From Cyanobacteria bacterium OH_CBB_238 (GTDB taxonomy: Bacteria; Cyanobacteriota; Vampirovibrionia; Gastranaerophilales; Gastranaerophilaceae): a DNA stretch of 24,671 nucleotides. The stretch is taken from contig JAEYQN010000050.1 in NCBI GenBank assembly GCA_023409995.1, positions 1-24,671 on the forward strand, in the 5' to 3' direction. A model generated the notes under the pieces. That model saw nothing but the letters and a program-made list of their open reading frames with translations, did not search any database and had not been told where the DNA came from. The position numbers were made by a program, and so were the translations under genes. This document shows, piece by piece, positions 15,743 to 23,257 of the stretch. Every line of letters begins with the position of its first letter. The stretch's first letter is position 1.

Positions 15743-16987
15743 ATGAGCAATAAATTAATGAAAACATTTAGGTTAGTTTTGATAAGTACATTTACTGTGT
15801 GCTTAATTGGGCTTAAGTCAAATGCTGTTGAGAATACGCTTTCAGCTGTTGAGATAAAAAACTCAGACAGTGGCTACCAGATTCTCCTTAGATCTGACAA
15901 AGCAAGTGAGGTTAGAAAAACAACAGAATCTAGTGATGATGTCATTTTAGAGCTTAGAGGTATTCTCCCTGTTGAATCTGTTGCTACAATTTACAATAAT
16001 GTTCCAGAGATTGATAATGTTATTATTGAGCCTTTAAATAACTCTAATACGAGAGTTATTATTCATGGTAAGAATGTTGCTGGCGCTAATATTTCATTTA
16101 AACCAGTTGAAAATATTGCTTCTCAAAATGGTTCAAATGAAACATTAACAACAAATTCAGAGAATGAAATCGAGTTAAGCAAACCGATCCAAAATTATTC
16201 TCCTGTTGTGCATAAAATCAATGAGTTTCAGGATCAAGAACCCAGTGGTATGATTTCTTCCGCTTTATTTCTAGCTAAAGATTCAGCTATTTCTGCAAAA
16301 CCAATTCTTTCAAAAATTATTAGAAGAGTTCTAATGGTAGATAGAAAGATTCTTGCATTAGGTGGGTTGTTTTCACTTATTATCTTGATTGGCTTGGTGG
16401 TTATGGGGTCAGACAATAAGAATGAAATTAAAGTTGGTTTATCTCAGAGTTTAAAGGATAGAGAAATTGATATAAATGATAATTTGGCTTTATCTAAAGA
16501 AATTAAGACTTTGAGATCTCAAAAACAATCTATATCTCAATCAACTCCTTCTATAAATTATGGAATAAAGGCTTATCAGACTAGTCAAAGAAATCCATAT
16601 ACTTCGCAGGTTAGTGGTATTGCTCCAAGAAAACCAATTACAAATCGTCAGCCTGCCCCAACTCAACAAATTAATACGCAGTCTCAAAATCAGGCTGAAT
16701 TGCAAAGAAAATTGCAACAAGTAAGATCTCAGCAGACTAATATTCAAAAACCACAGGTTCAAAAAACACAGCTACAGAAAAATATGACTCAACCTTCAAC
16801 ATTGGGTTCAGTTAGTCCTATTTCGGCCAGCGTATTACAGGCTGCTCAGTCAAATATTCAGCAAGGTCAAAATGTTGATAGCATGAAATTTTTAGAATCT
16901 ATGACTAAAATATATGAAAGAAGTGGAAGAGCGGATCTGGCAAACGAGCTAAAAGCTAGCATTCAAAAGGTAAAGGTTGCTGGATAA
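15743..16987 (+). CDS. Envelope protein with AMIN-like domain, one TM helix and Gln-rich tail
   Basis: I start at ATG 15743 (414 aa), with GGGGAG and GTGGGG upstream; the longer frame from GTG 15734 overlaps this purine stretch. Residues 1-28 are a signal peptide or anchor ending KSNA. Residues about 33-120 (LSAVEIKNSDSGYQILLRSD...VIIHGKNVAGANISF) have the beta-rich pattern of AMIN domains, the septum/peptidoglycan-targeting modules of AmiC and of PilQ secretins. A second hydrophobic helix lies at about 203-221 (KILALGGLFSLIILIGLVVMG). The rest is disordered and rich in Gln, Ser and Asn, with a small helical end. No amidase or secretin domain is present. The AMIN assignment is by pattern only. 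Confidence 0.6.
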   Translation: MSNKLMKTFRLVLISTFTVCLIGLKSNAVENTLSAVEIKNSDSGYQILLRSDKASEVRKTTESSDDVILELRGILPVESVATIYNNVPEIDNVIIEPLNNSNTRVIIHGKNVAGANISFKPVENIASQNGSNETLTTNSENEIELSKPIQNYSPVVHKINEFQDQEPSGMISSALFLAKDSAISAKPILSKIIRRVLMVDRKILALGGLFSLIILIGLVVMGSDNKNEIKVGLSQSLKDREIDINDNLALSKEIKTLRSQKQSISQSTPSINYGIKAYQTSQRNPYTSQVSGIAPRKPITNRQPAPTQQINTQSQNQAELQRKLQQVRSQQTNIQKPQVQKTQLQKNMTQPSTLGSVSPISASVLQAAQSNIQQGQNVDSMKFLESMTKIYERSGRADLANELKASIQKVKVAG

Positions 16988-16999
16988 AATCAATTTAGA

Positions 17000-17041
17000 C
17001 GATACTCAACATTAACTGCGATATTCTTTTTATGAGTATCG
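17000..17041 (+). terminator. Probable terminator of the AMIN-like gene
   Basis: CGATACTCA (17000-17008) pairs with TGAGTATCG (17033-17041), followed by CATTTTATTATTT. A competing smaller stem GCGATA/TATCGC lies inside. The loop is long (24 bases), so strength is uncertain. Confidence 0.5.
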
Positions 17042-17136
17042 CATTTTATTATTTAACTTTCTATTTTAAGAAATATTATGACATTTTGAATAAATATAAT
17101 AGGCTGTGAGCTAATAGAGATAATAGTATTCAGAAG

Positions 17137-17162
17137 TGAATACATGCGTATGCATGTGTTCA
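17137..17162. repeat. CATG hairpin
   Basis: TGAATACATGC and GCATGTGTTCA form 11 pairs (one T-G) around a GTAT loop. No T-run follows. Confidence 0.6.
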
Positions 17163-17253
17163 TCATGTTTTTGGGGTTTCGAACCATGGAATCCATGACA
17201 GCACATGGGATACGGCGATTTGGGCATTGATTTGTTGTGTTGCTACTGGCACA

Positions 17254-17281
17254 TGGGATAGTCATGTATATTATGGCGTAA
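17254..17281 (+). other. Weak dif-like sequence (XerCD site candidate)
   Basis: ATGTATATTATG (17264-17275) is identical to the centre of the E. coli dif site, with TGTATA as spacer and TTATG as inner XerD arm. The outer arms match poorly (about 4 of 11 on the XerC side, 6 of 11 on the XerD side by eye). It lies where the strand base preference appears to reverse. This is a candidate only. Confidence 0.25.
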
Positions 17282-17283
17282 AT

Positions 17284-17330
17284 ACTATGTTTACATGACT
17301 TTACGGCTTGTGTATCATGCTAAACATAGT
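17284..17330. repeat. 10-bp inverted repeat
   Basis: ACTATGTTTA (17284-17293) and TAAACATAGT (17321-17330) are perfectly complementary, with a 27-base loop. The left arm overlaps another dyad arm (TACATGACT, 17292-17300) that pairs with AGTCATGTA at 17260-17268, so the two stems exclude each other. Confidence 0.6.
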
Positions 17331-17406
17331 CATGGAGTCATTTTTGCAAATTAAGCAATAAGAGTGTGGTAAAAGTGGCTAAATAGTGAATATGTGAAAG
17401 AGAAGT

Positions 17407-19266
17407 ATGTATAGAGAAGAAAAAGGATTTTCAATAGCAGAAGCGTTGATAACGTTAATGATAGTGAGTCTGATATTAGCAGCGGTGTTACCGGTGGTAT
17501 CTAAAAAGAGTAAGACAAGTGATGCGATATGGCATTATGTAAGTAATGGAGTTGGAGCTAATTCAGATGTATATTATGGAGCATCAAATTCACAGAGTGC
17601 AATAATAGGAAATACATCAGCACCTGATTCATCAAAGGGAAGCAGATTAGTAATAGTAACACCAGAGGATAGTGGTGGAGATACAATCCAAAGATCATTA
17701 ATAGACTTTTACCAAAAGACCTCTACAGGTATGACTAATATTGGCAGGATTGCTTTTGATAGAAATGACAATGGAACAGTTGCCATTGGCTGGGATGCCT
17801 TAATCTCAAATACAACAGGAATTGCAAACACAGCAATTGGAGCTCAAGCATTGAAAAGCAACACAACTGGGATCGCAAATACAGCATTGGGGCAAGAAAG
17901 CTTAAGAGATAATACGTTTGGGTCTAGGAATACTGCCATTGGTGATAATTCCCTTTTGCAAAATACAGAAGGGAATTATTCTACAGCTATAGGTTCAGAT
18001 TCGCTATTTGCAAATACTCTAGGCGAAGGAAATTCAGCACTTGGCTTTGCAAGTTTACGAAGCAATACCGAAGGAAACTACAATACTTCACTGGGAACAT
18101 TTTCCATGTGGAAAAATGAAACAGGAAACTATAATACAGCTATAGGATCGTATTCTCTACAATCCAACACTAAATCCATAGACACAGGTGGAAAATTTCG
18201 TGACAATACAAAAATATACTCGGGTTCTTACAACACAGCAACCGGCTACTATGCACTGGCCAATAATACAACCGGGTACCTAAATACAGCCGTAGGTTAT
18301 TATGCCTTGCTTTCAAATACAAGCGGTGACGCAAACCTAGCTGTAGGTGACCTAAGCCTGATAAGCAATTCAACAGGCACACACAATGTAGCAAATGGGC
18401 ATAATTCACTGTACTTCAATACCACTGGTTCTTGGAATACAGCAGTTGGAACAGATAGCCTATTTTATAACACAATAGGAAATTACAATACAGCAACAGG
18501 ATTTCTTGCGCTTGGCGGCTGGCAACAAGAAGCAGCTCGTAACATTGCCCAGACAGGGTCAAATAATACAGCCAATGGCCATCAATCCTTATTCAAGAGC
18601 ACAACAGGAAGCGACAATGTAGCGTTAGGCAGCTTTTCATTAGCAAATAACAGCAGTGGATTTGGGAATACTGCTATTGGATATAATGCATGTAGTGCGA
18701 ACAACACTGGAAATTATAATGTTTGTATTGGTAATAATTCACAACCATATAGTGCATCAGATAACTGGCAACTGTATATTGATGTTGATCCTGATAACTT
18801 GTATGCAAATCCACTAATTGGCGGAAACTTCTACTATAGAAGCGTAAGCATCAATGGAGCACTCTATACTACATCTGGAGGAGTCTCGGCATCTGATAAA
18901 AGAGTCAAAAACGTAAGAGGAAAATATAAGGATGGACTTGAGAAAATATTAGCCATCAATACTATAGAATATAAATATAAGAAGGATCCTACAGACAGAA
19001 TTCGGTCAGGAGTTATTGCTCAAGAACTACAAAAAATTATCCCAAGAGCTGTAGTAGAAGGTCCAGGGAATGATAAATACAAAACACTATTGTATATTGA
19101 TTCAAACGAAATTTTATTCACTTGCGTAAATGCAATAAAACAACTATATGCAAAAATAGCAAAAGTAAATACAAAAGTTTCAAACTTAGAAAAAGAAAAT
19201 AAACAACTGAAAGTCGAAATTACCAACATCAGAAAAGAGCTAAATCAAATAAAAAAGAGCCGATGA
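17407..19266 (+). CDS. Prepilin N-terminus fused to beta-roll repeats and an S74 self-cleaving chaperone domain
   Basis: This is a 619-residue chimera. Residues 1-31 are a type IV prepilin signal: basic leader, cleavage at G7-F8, Glu at position +5 (E12), then a hydrophobic helix. Residues about 123-445 hold some 18 repeats of 17 residues with consensus xxNTAIGxxSLxxNTTG, the NTAxG type of YadA-head/tail-fibre beta-rolls; two units carry insertions (near 255-272 and 370-385). Residues about 490-575 are a peptidase S74 intramolecular chaperone domain: SDKRVK (496-501) keeps the Ser496-Lys501 dyad spacing known from endosialidase, and VIAQELQKIIP follows. The last 45 residues are a coiled coil. 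The predicted product is a trimeric surface fibre released from its C-terminal chaperone after folding. The TGA stop lies within the loop of its terminator. Confidence 0.9.
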   Translation: MYREEKGFSIAEALITLMIVSLILAAVLPVVSKKSKTSDAIWHYVSNGVGANSDVYYGASNSQSAIIGNTSAPDSSKGSRLVIVTPEDSGGDTIQRSLIDFYQKTSTGMTNIGRIAFDRNDNGTVAIGWDALISNTTGIANTAIGAQALKSNTTGIANTALGQESLRDNTFGSRNTAIGDNSLLQNTEGNYSTAIGSDSLFANTLGEGNSALGFASLRSNTEGNYNTSLGTFSMWKNETGNYNTAIGSYSLQSNTKSIDTGGKFRDNTKIYSGSYNTATGYYALANNTTGYLNTAVGYYALLSNTSGDANLAVGDLSLISNSTGTHNVANGHNSLYFNTTGSWNTAVGTDSLFYNTIGNYNTATGFLALGGWQQEAARNIAQTGSNNTANGHQSLFKSTTGSDNVALGSFSLANNSSGFGNTAIGYNACSANNTGNYNVCIGNNSQPYSASDNWQLYIDVDPDNLYANPLIGGNFYYRSVSINGALYTTSGGVSASDKRVKNVRGKYKDGLEKILAINTIEYKYKKDPTDRIRSGVIAQELQKIIPRAVVEGPGNDKYKTLLYIDSNEILFTCVNAIKQLYAKIAKVNTKVSNLEKENKQLKVEITNIRKELNQIKKSR

Positions 19267-19279
19267 TTTCGGCTCTTTT
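19253..19279. terminator. Bidirectional terminator between the chimera gene and trxA
   Basis: AAAAGAGCCGA (19253-19263) and TCGGCTCTTTT (19269-19279) form a perfect 11-bp stem with loop TGATT that includes the stop codon of the upstream gene. trxA ends 5 bases away on the minus strand. Confidence 0.88.
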
Positions 19280-19283
19280 GATA

Positions 19284-19607
19284 TTATTTATACTTTTCCA
19301 CAATTGCTTTTAATTGAGATTTCTGATGTACACCGGCAATTTGTTCAACCAACTGCCCGTTCTTGAATACCAACAAAGAAGGAATCGTATTTACATGGAA
19401 TTCTGCCGACTTAGCATGATTTTCATCTACATTAATTTTAGCAATTTTAGCTTTACCAGCCATTTCATCAGCCAATTCATCAATTATTGGTCCTTGCTTT
19501 CTGCAAGGTCCACACCATGGAGCCCAAAAATCAACCAAAACAGGTAATGTCGATCTTCTGACTTCCTGGTCAAAGTTAGCATCAGTTAATTCAATCACTT
19601 TAGACAT
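19284..19607 (-). CDS. trxA: Thioredoxin
   Basis: This is a 107-residue classical thioredoxin with active site WCGPC (31-35), preceded by VLVDFWAP and followed by the cis-proline block NTIPSLLVFKNGQ (about 73-85) and the C-terminal helix. It is the cytoplasmic dithiol reductant; class II ribonucleotide reductase (nrdJ in this window) commonly uses thioredoxin for re-reduction. The ATG follows GGAAAGG. A TATAAT lies about 40 bases upstream on the minus strand without a good -35. It shares a terminator with the chimera gene. Confidence 0.97.
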   Translation of the reverse strand: MSKVIELTDANFDQEVRRSTLPVLVDFWAPWCGPCRKQGPIIDELADEMAGKAKIAKINVDENHAKSAEFHVNTIPSLLVFKNGQLVEQIAGVHQKSQLKAIVEKYK

Positions 19608-19732
19608 ATAAACTACCTTTCCTATTTGAACACTTAATTTTATAAAATTATTATAAACTTACTTTTACTTACTAAAGTATATATCTCAATCTTAAAAAGA
19701 TAATTAACTACTTTGGGGATACTATCAGTATG

Positions 19733-20239
19733 CTATTTTACATTCTTATCTTGTAAATGAGCTTCAACAACTTGCTTAACAAGCTTTCCACCAAGATAAA
19801 CACCGGCACCAACAGCAACAACTGCTCCAGCTGGCCCCATAAAAGAAGAGGCAATTATTCCACCCAGCGTACATCCTAAAATACCCAAAGCTAAAGGAGC
19901 GGCTGAATCCATTTTTGATACAGCTTTAGGACTTGGCTTATTCACCTCTTTATCTGTAGTTCTCTGAAATTCATCTTTTTTTAGAGATGTTAAAACTGCA
20001 TTGGCTGAATTTTGAGTAAATGCTACTTTTTGACTATTATTTACAGGACTACTACTTTGAGCTTGTGACATCTTGCTTCTTATTTCAAAAATATCTTTTG
20101 TTAATGAAGTATCAAGAGCCACCCTGTCTTGAGATCGTCTTTCAACGCCAGATCTTCTTTCAAAAGCAACGGGTGTTTGTTCTTGTCTACGATCTTTAAT
20201 AACTTTGTATTGTGGGTATAATAAATCAACTCTTAGCAT
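19733..20239 (-). CDS. Unrecognised protein with C-terminal glycine-zipper membrane segment
   Basis: This is a 168-residue protein. The N-terminus (1-60) is strongly basic with RRQEQTPVAFERRSGVERRS, then a disordered Ser/Asn/Gln/Lys-rich middle, then from about 113 a hydrophobic glycine-rich segment (LALGILGCTLGGIIASSFMG, GAVVAVGAGVYLGGKLV) with GxxxG spacing, as in glycine-zipper membrane proteins. A short charged tail follows. There is no N-terminal signal peptide, so the N-terminal part is likely cytoplasmic. It lies upstream of trxA on the same strand, 125 bases apart. I cannot assign a function. Confidence 0.6.
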   Translation of the reverse strand: MLRVDLLYPQYKVIKDRRQEQTPVAFERRSGVERRSQDRVALDTSLTKDIFEIRSKMSQAQSSSPVNNSQKVAFTQNSANAVLTSLKKDEFQRTTDKEVNKPSPKAVSKMDSAAPLALGILGCTLGGIIASSFMGPAGAVVAVGAGVYLGGKLVKQVVEAHLQDKNVK

Positions 20240-20441
20240 TTTTTGATTCCAATCACTTGATACATTTGCTTAAATAAAAAACAAACATAAATTATTTTGC
20301 CATTGATTGTTTTATTTTTTGTACCATTTTTTCAGCTTTTTTGCAAGTTTATTACTGTTAATAACTATCAGAACTTCTTGCAAATTAGGCTTTATATAGC
20401 TTATAATTTTGGTATTGTTAATTATAAGAAAGTTAAATTTC

Positions 20442-21425
20442 ATGCCAAATGTAAATTGTCCCTATGTTATGAATGGCATACATTTTTATGTAGACAACAT
20501 AAGAGTATGTAGTTCCAACGCCAAAGGGTTATATATAAAGCAAAATTACAACGGCGAAGATATAGATTGGAAAGAAGTTGCGCAAATAAGAACTGAATTT
20601 CAAAAAAAACTATTAAGTGGAGATATCCCAGAATCTTGCAAAAGGTGTTTTGAAATTGAATCATTTAACTCTAATTACACCCCAAGCTCAACTGAACAAA
20701 TAAATGCAATATACATTTCACACTGGCTACATTGCAACTCTAGCTGTGTATATTGTGTACACAAGAACGAAACAAATGGGGAACAAAATTATAGAGTCAA
20801 AAAAAGCAAACACTATGACCTGCTCCCAATACTAAAAAAAATGCTTAAAGAAGACCTTATATCAAAATATGCTCGGGTAATTGCAACAGGAGGAGAGCCC
20901 ACGGTCTTGAAAGAATTTGACAAAATAATGGATCTGTTTTTAAAAAATACAGAAGCAAGAATTACTGTACTAACATCTGGGATTAGATTCAATAAAAAGA
21001 TAGAAAAAGCATTAAAATTAAAAAGAGCAGAAGTCGTTATTTCGATAGACTCAGGGTGCAAGGAAACATATGAAAAAATCAAAAGAGTAAATAGATTTTG
21101 CGATGTGAAAAAGAATGTTGAGAAATACATAAAAGCTAGCGGAAATGCAAAAGATTCTTTCATTTTAAAATATATTTTAGTTAAAGACATGAATGACAAC
21201 ATTGATGAAATTGAAAAATGGCTATCATTAGCAGCAAAGGTTAAAGCACCAGCAATAAGACTAGATATCGATTATGGTAATGATTTATATGAAAATAACA
21301 GCCCGGTTCCAAAAAAATACTATGACATATTCAAATATGTGATAGAAAGAAGTAAGGAACTTGACCTAAACCTTGTTTCGTATGGCCAAATTGACAAAAT
21401 ACTTGAGCTTGGGTATGTAATTTAA
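20442..21425 (+). CDS. Radical SAM enzyme with extra N-terminal cysteines
   Basis: From ATG 20442 the protein is 327 aa; a longer frame from TTG 20409 adds 11 unlikely residues. The radical SAM 4Fe-4S motif is C98-x3-C102-x2-C105 (HCNSSCVYC), unusually far from the N-terminus. GGEP (150-153) is the SAM-binding motif, and VLTSGI and VVISIDSG are further barrel strands. Ahead of the barrel, C6, C23, C66 and C69 (SGDIPESCKRCFEIES) resemble a SPASM-like auxiliary cluster placed N-terminally, a layout seen in radical SAM proteins that modify peptides or glycans. No precursor-peptide gene is evident beside it. The ribosome binding site is weak (AAGAAAG). Confidence 0.8.
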   Translation: MPNVNCPYVMNGIHFYVDNIRVCSSNAKGLYIKQNYNGEDIDWKEVAQIRTEFQKKLLSGDIPESCKRCFEIESFNSNYTPSSTEQINAIYISHWLHCNSSCVYCVHKNETNGEQNYRVKKSKHYDLLPILKKMLKEDLISKYARVIATGGEPTVLKEFDKIMDLFLKNTEARITVLTSGIRFNKKIEKALKLKRAEVVISIDSGCKETYEKIKRVNRFCDVKKNVEKYIKASGNAKDSFILKYILVKDMNDNIDEIEKWLSLAAKVKAPAIRLDIDYGNDLYENNSPVPKKYYDIFKYVIERSKELDLNLVSYGQIDKILELGYVI

Positions 21426-21498
21426 CATTAGTAAAATAGACACCCTTTTTAGCTAGTTCGAGGATACACTAAAATCATTTAAAAAAATAAAATAGACT

Positions 21499-22434
21499 AT
21501 GAGCAATTTTATAAAGTTTATTTTAACTAAGAGCATAATTATAATATCTACAATAATACTACTGATGCTTTCATACTCAATAATAAAATATTACAATGCA
21601 AACTATAACTTTAGTATGTTCATTGTTGCAAAATTCACCGAATTAGGCCCAATTTACAAAAGTATGCCTGTTTATTACAAAGGATATAAAATAGGAAAAA
21701 CAAGAAATATAATCCCCAGTAAAGACTATAAATATACTCTTGTCGACATTATTTTATACCCCTCTGACTTAAAATTGCCAGAAAACATAAAAGCAAAAGT
21801 ACAAAAACTTGATAGTGGTGGAAATTATATTGATTTGATATATCCAGACTCACCTTCCGAAAAACAACTCAAAAATGGCGGCGAAGTAGTTGGCGAAACA
21901 GCTAAAGACCTCGACTCTTTTATAGCTGCTCAAGCTGACTCTGGTGCATTAACGGCCATTAGTAGTGATTTAAATAAAGCTTTAGTAAGCTTAGATGAAG
22001 CTGCTCAATCTATGAGTTACTTTTTTGACCAACTAGGAATGTTGGTAGAAGAAAATAGACCAAATATTCTCAAAGCAACATCCAGCACTGCTCAAACAAC
22101 AGAAAATGTAAAAGAGCTCACAGTTAAAATAAATAAAGAAGTAAGCAGAGAAAAAGTAGCATCAACAGTTTCCAACGTAAATAGCTCATCAGCAAACATA
22201 GAAGGCGCTACAAAAAATTTAGAAAAAATGACAGACAACTTAAATAAAGCAACCAAAGACTTAGATAAAACAATGAACAAAATTGATTGTATAACTCAAG
22301 ACGCTAAGGCAGTTTCGTCACATATAAGATTCATAACAGGTGGGCTAAAAGAACTTATGAAAAAAAAGTTTGCCGGGTGGAGGCTTATATTTGGGAGACC
22401 AGTTGAAGATAGTTGTACACAATGTGGGCAATAA
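21499..22434 (+). CDS. MCE/MlaD-family lipid-transport-like protein
   Basis: This is a 311-residue protein with one N-terminal TM helix (about 8-30), then an MCE domain (about 40-132): FTELGPIYKSMPVYYKGYKIGKTRNI matches the pattern where MlaD has a conserved pair of glycines and V-x-Y/F-x-G-x-x-I/V-G. A long helical, Ser/Asn/Lys-rich region (140-285) resembles the coiled extensions of larger MCE proteins. The C-terminus has CTQCGQ. Such proteins form hexameric rings that pass lipids between membranes, usually with an ABC transporter (MlaE/MlaF); no such genes are next to it here. The 3' end overlaps the site-2 protease gene on the other strand by 50 bases. The start lacks a clear ribosome binding site. 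Confidence 0.8.
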   Translation: MSNFIKFILTKSIIIISTIILLMLSYSIIKYYNANYNFSMFIVAKFTELGPIYKSMPVYYKGYKIGKTRNIIPSKDYKYTLVDIILYPSDLKLPENIKAKVQKLDSGGNYIDLIYPDSPSEKQLKNGGEVVGETAKDLDSFIAAQADSGALTAISSDLNKALVSLDEAAQSMSYFFDQLGMLVEENRPNILKATSSTAQTTENVKELTVKINKEVSREKVASTVSNVNSSSANIEGATKNLEKMTDNLNKATKDLDKTMNKIDCITQDAKAVSSHIRFITGGLKELMKKKFAGWRLIFGRPVEDSCTQCGQ

Positions 22435-23083
22435 ACAGTATTAACTTCGTTTGAATGTACTCTGCAATATTCACAATAAATTTAAAACCTACAGTAAATA
22501 AAAGAATAAAAACAATAAATATGCCATAAGGTTCTAAAAAATTATATTTCTGAGAAAGTCCATCCGGTAAAAGCCAATAAATAACCCTAGAACCATCTAG
22601 CGGAGGAATAGGAATTAAATTAAATACCGCAAGTATTAAATTAATTTTTATTATTATATTAAGAGGCATTTCAAGCATAACAAAAAAACTATTTGGATTA
22701 TCCTTTGCAAAAATATGTACAATTACCAAAAGTATACTAAAAAGTATTGCTAACAAAAAATTGCTTAGCGGTCCAGCTATTGCGACAAGCATCAACTTAT
22801 ACTTCTCTGGAATATTAAGAGTATTTACAGGCACCGGCTTTGCCCATCCAATCCCAACCAATAAAAGCATTAGAGTACCGACCGGATCAATATGTGCAAA
22901 TGGATTTAAGGTTAAACGTCCTGACAATTTAGGCGTCGGATCACCCAGATTATAAGCAACAATTCCATGTGCCCATTCGTGAAAGGTAACACTCAGCATC
23001 AGCGGAACAATAAGTAGCAAAACAACGAATATAAACTGAATAGGATCCGATACTAATAGACTCAAAAGTTGAACAAGCAGCAA
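22385..23083 (-). CDS. Site-2 protease family (M50) membrane metalloprotease
   Basis: This is a 232-residue integral membrane protein with about five or six TM segments. The zinc site is H35-E-x-x-H39 (HEWAH) and the distal ligand is D163 in NLIPIPPLDG. It belongs to the short M50 group without a PDZ domain, whose members cleave membrane substrates, including signalling proteins. The start is TTG at 23083, supported by a very strong Shine-Dalgarno (AAAGGGAGGT) five bases upstream; there is no ATG between it and the HEWAH motif that would leave a full first helix. Its last 50 bases overlap the MCE gene on the other strand. The substrate is unknown. Confidence 0.92.
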   Translation of the reverse strand: MLLVQLLSLLVSDPIQFIFVVLLLIVPLMLSVTFHEWAHGIVAYNLGDPTPKLSGRLTLNPFAHIDPVGTLMLLLVGIGWAKPVPVNTLNIPEKYKLMLVAIAGPLSNFLLAILFSILLVIVHIFAKDNPNSFFVMLEMPLNIIIKINLILAVFNLIPIPPLDGSRVIYWLLPDGLSQKYNFLEPYGIFIVFILLFTVGFKFIVNIAEYIQTKLILFIAHIVYNYLQLVSQI

Positions 23084-23257
23084 ACGAACCTCCCTTTATC
23101 AAAACTTGTATTTATATAGAATGAAAGCTTGCATCAATTTTGTCAAGGAACTTACAAAAGTTATATGGAAATAAAAGTAAGCATTATTTGCTTTAAAACG
23201 AAAAATTAAATATAATTTTAAAGATTAGATTTTTAGAATTTGTGGTAATTATAAAAC

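Larger units (their letters stand above)
16988..17406. other. CATG-rich structured intergenic region upstream of the pilin/S74 chimera
   Basis: This 419-base gap lacks a credible gene. It has eleven CATG tetramers between 17143 and 17334, several inverted repeats (17137-17162; 17260-17268 with 17292-17300; 17284-17293 with 17321-17330), and a 12-bp direct repeat GCACATGGGATA at 17201-17212 and 17249-17260. It is visibly richer in G and C than its surroundings. Overlapping dyads could form alternative RNA folds, so it could be a long 5' leader, a small RNA, or a protein-binding array. Confidence 0.6.

Noticed and set aside
17175..17185. GGTTTCGAACC resembling a tRNA T-arm
   Set aside because: No acceptor, anticodon or D-arm partners occur at the right distances.
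17053..17265. Open frame of 70 codons on the minus strand in the CATG-rich gap
   Set aside because: It lies across hairpins and direct repeats, has no ribosome binding site or recognisable protein pattern, and is better explained by the dyads.
17773..18741. Repeated nucleotide motifs that could suggest a CRISPR array
   Set aside because: The periodicity is 51 bases (17 codons), in frame, with degenerate repeats encoding NTAIG units; there are no identical repeats with unique spacers.
17407..19266. Reading the S74/beta-roll gene as prophage tail fibre
   Set aside because: There are no other phage genes in the window and the N-terminus is a prepilin signal, not a baseplate attachment domain.
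20297..20512. Possible 71-aa precursor peptide before the radical SAM gene
   Set aside because: The frame overlaps the radical SAM coding start, lacks a ribosome binding site, and has a translation of random AT-rich character.
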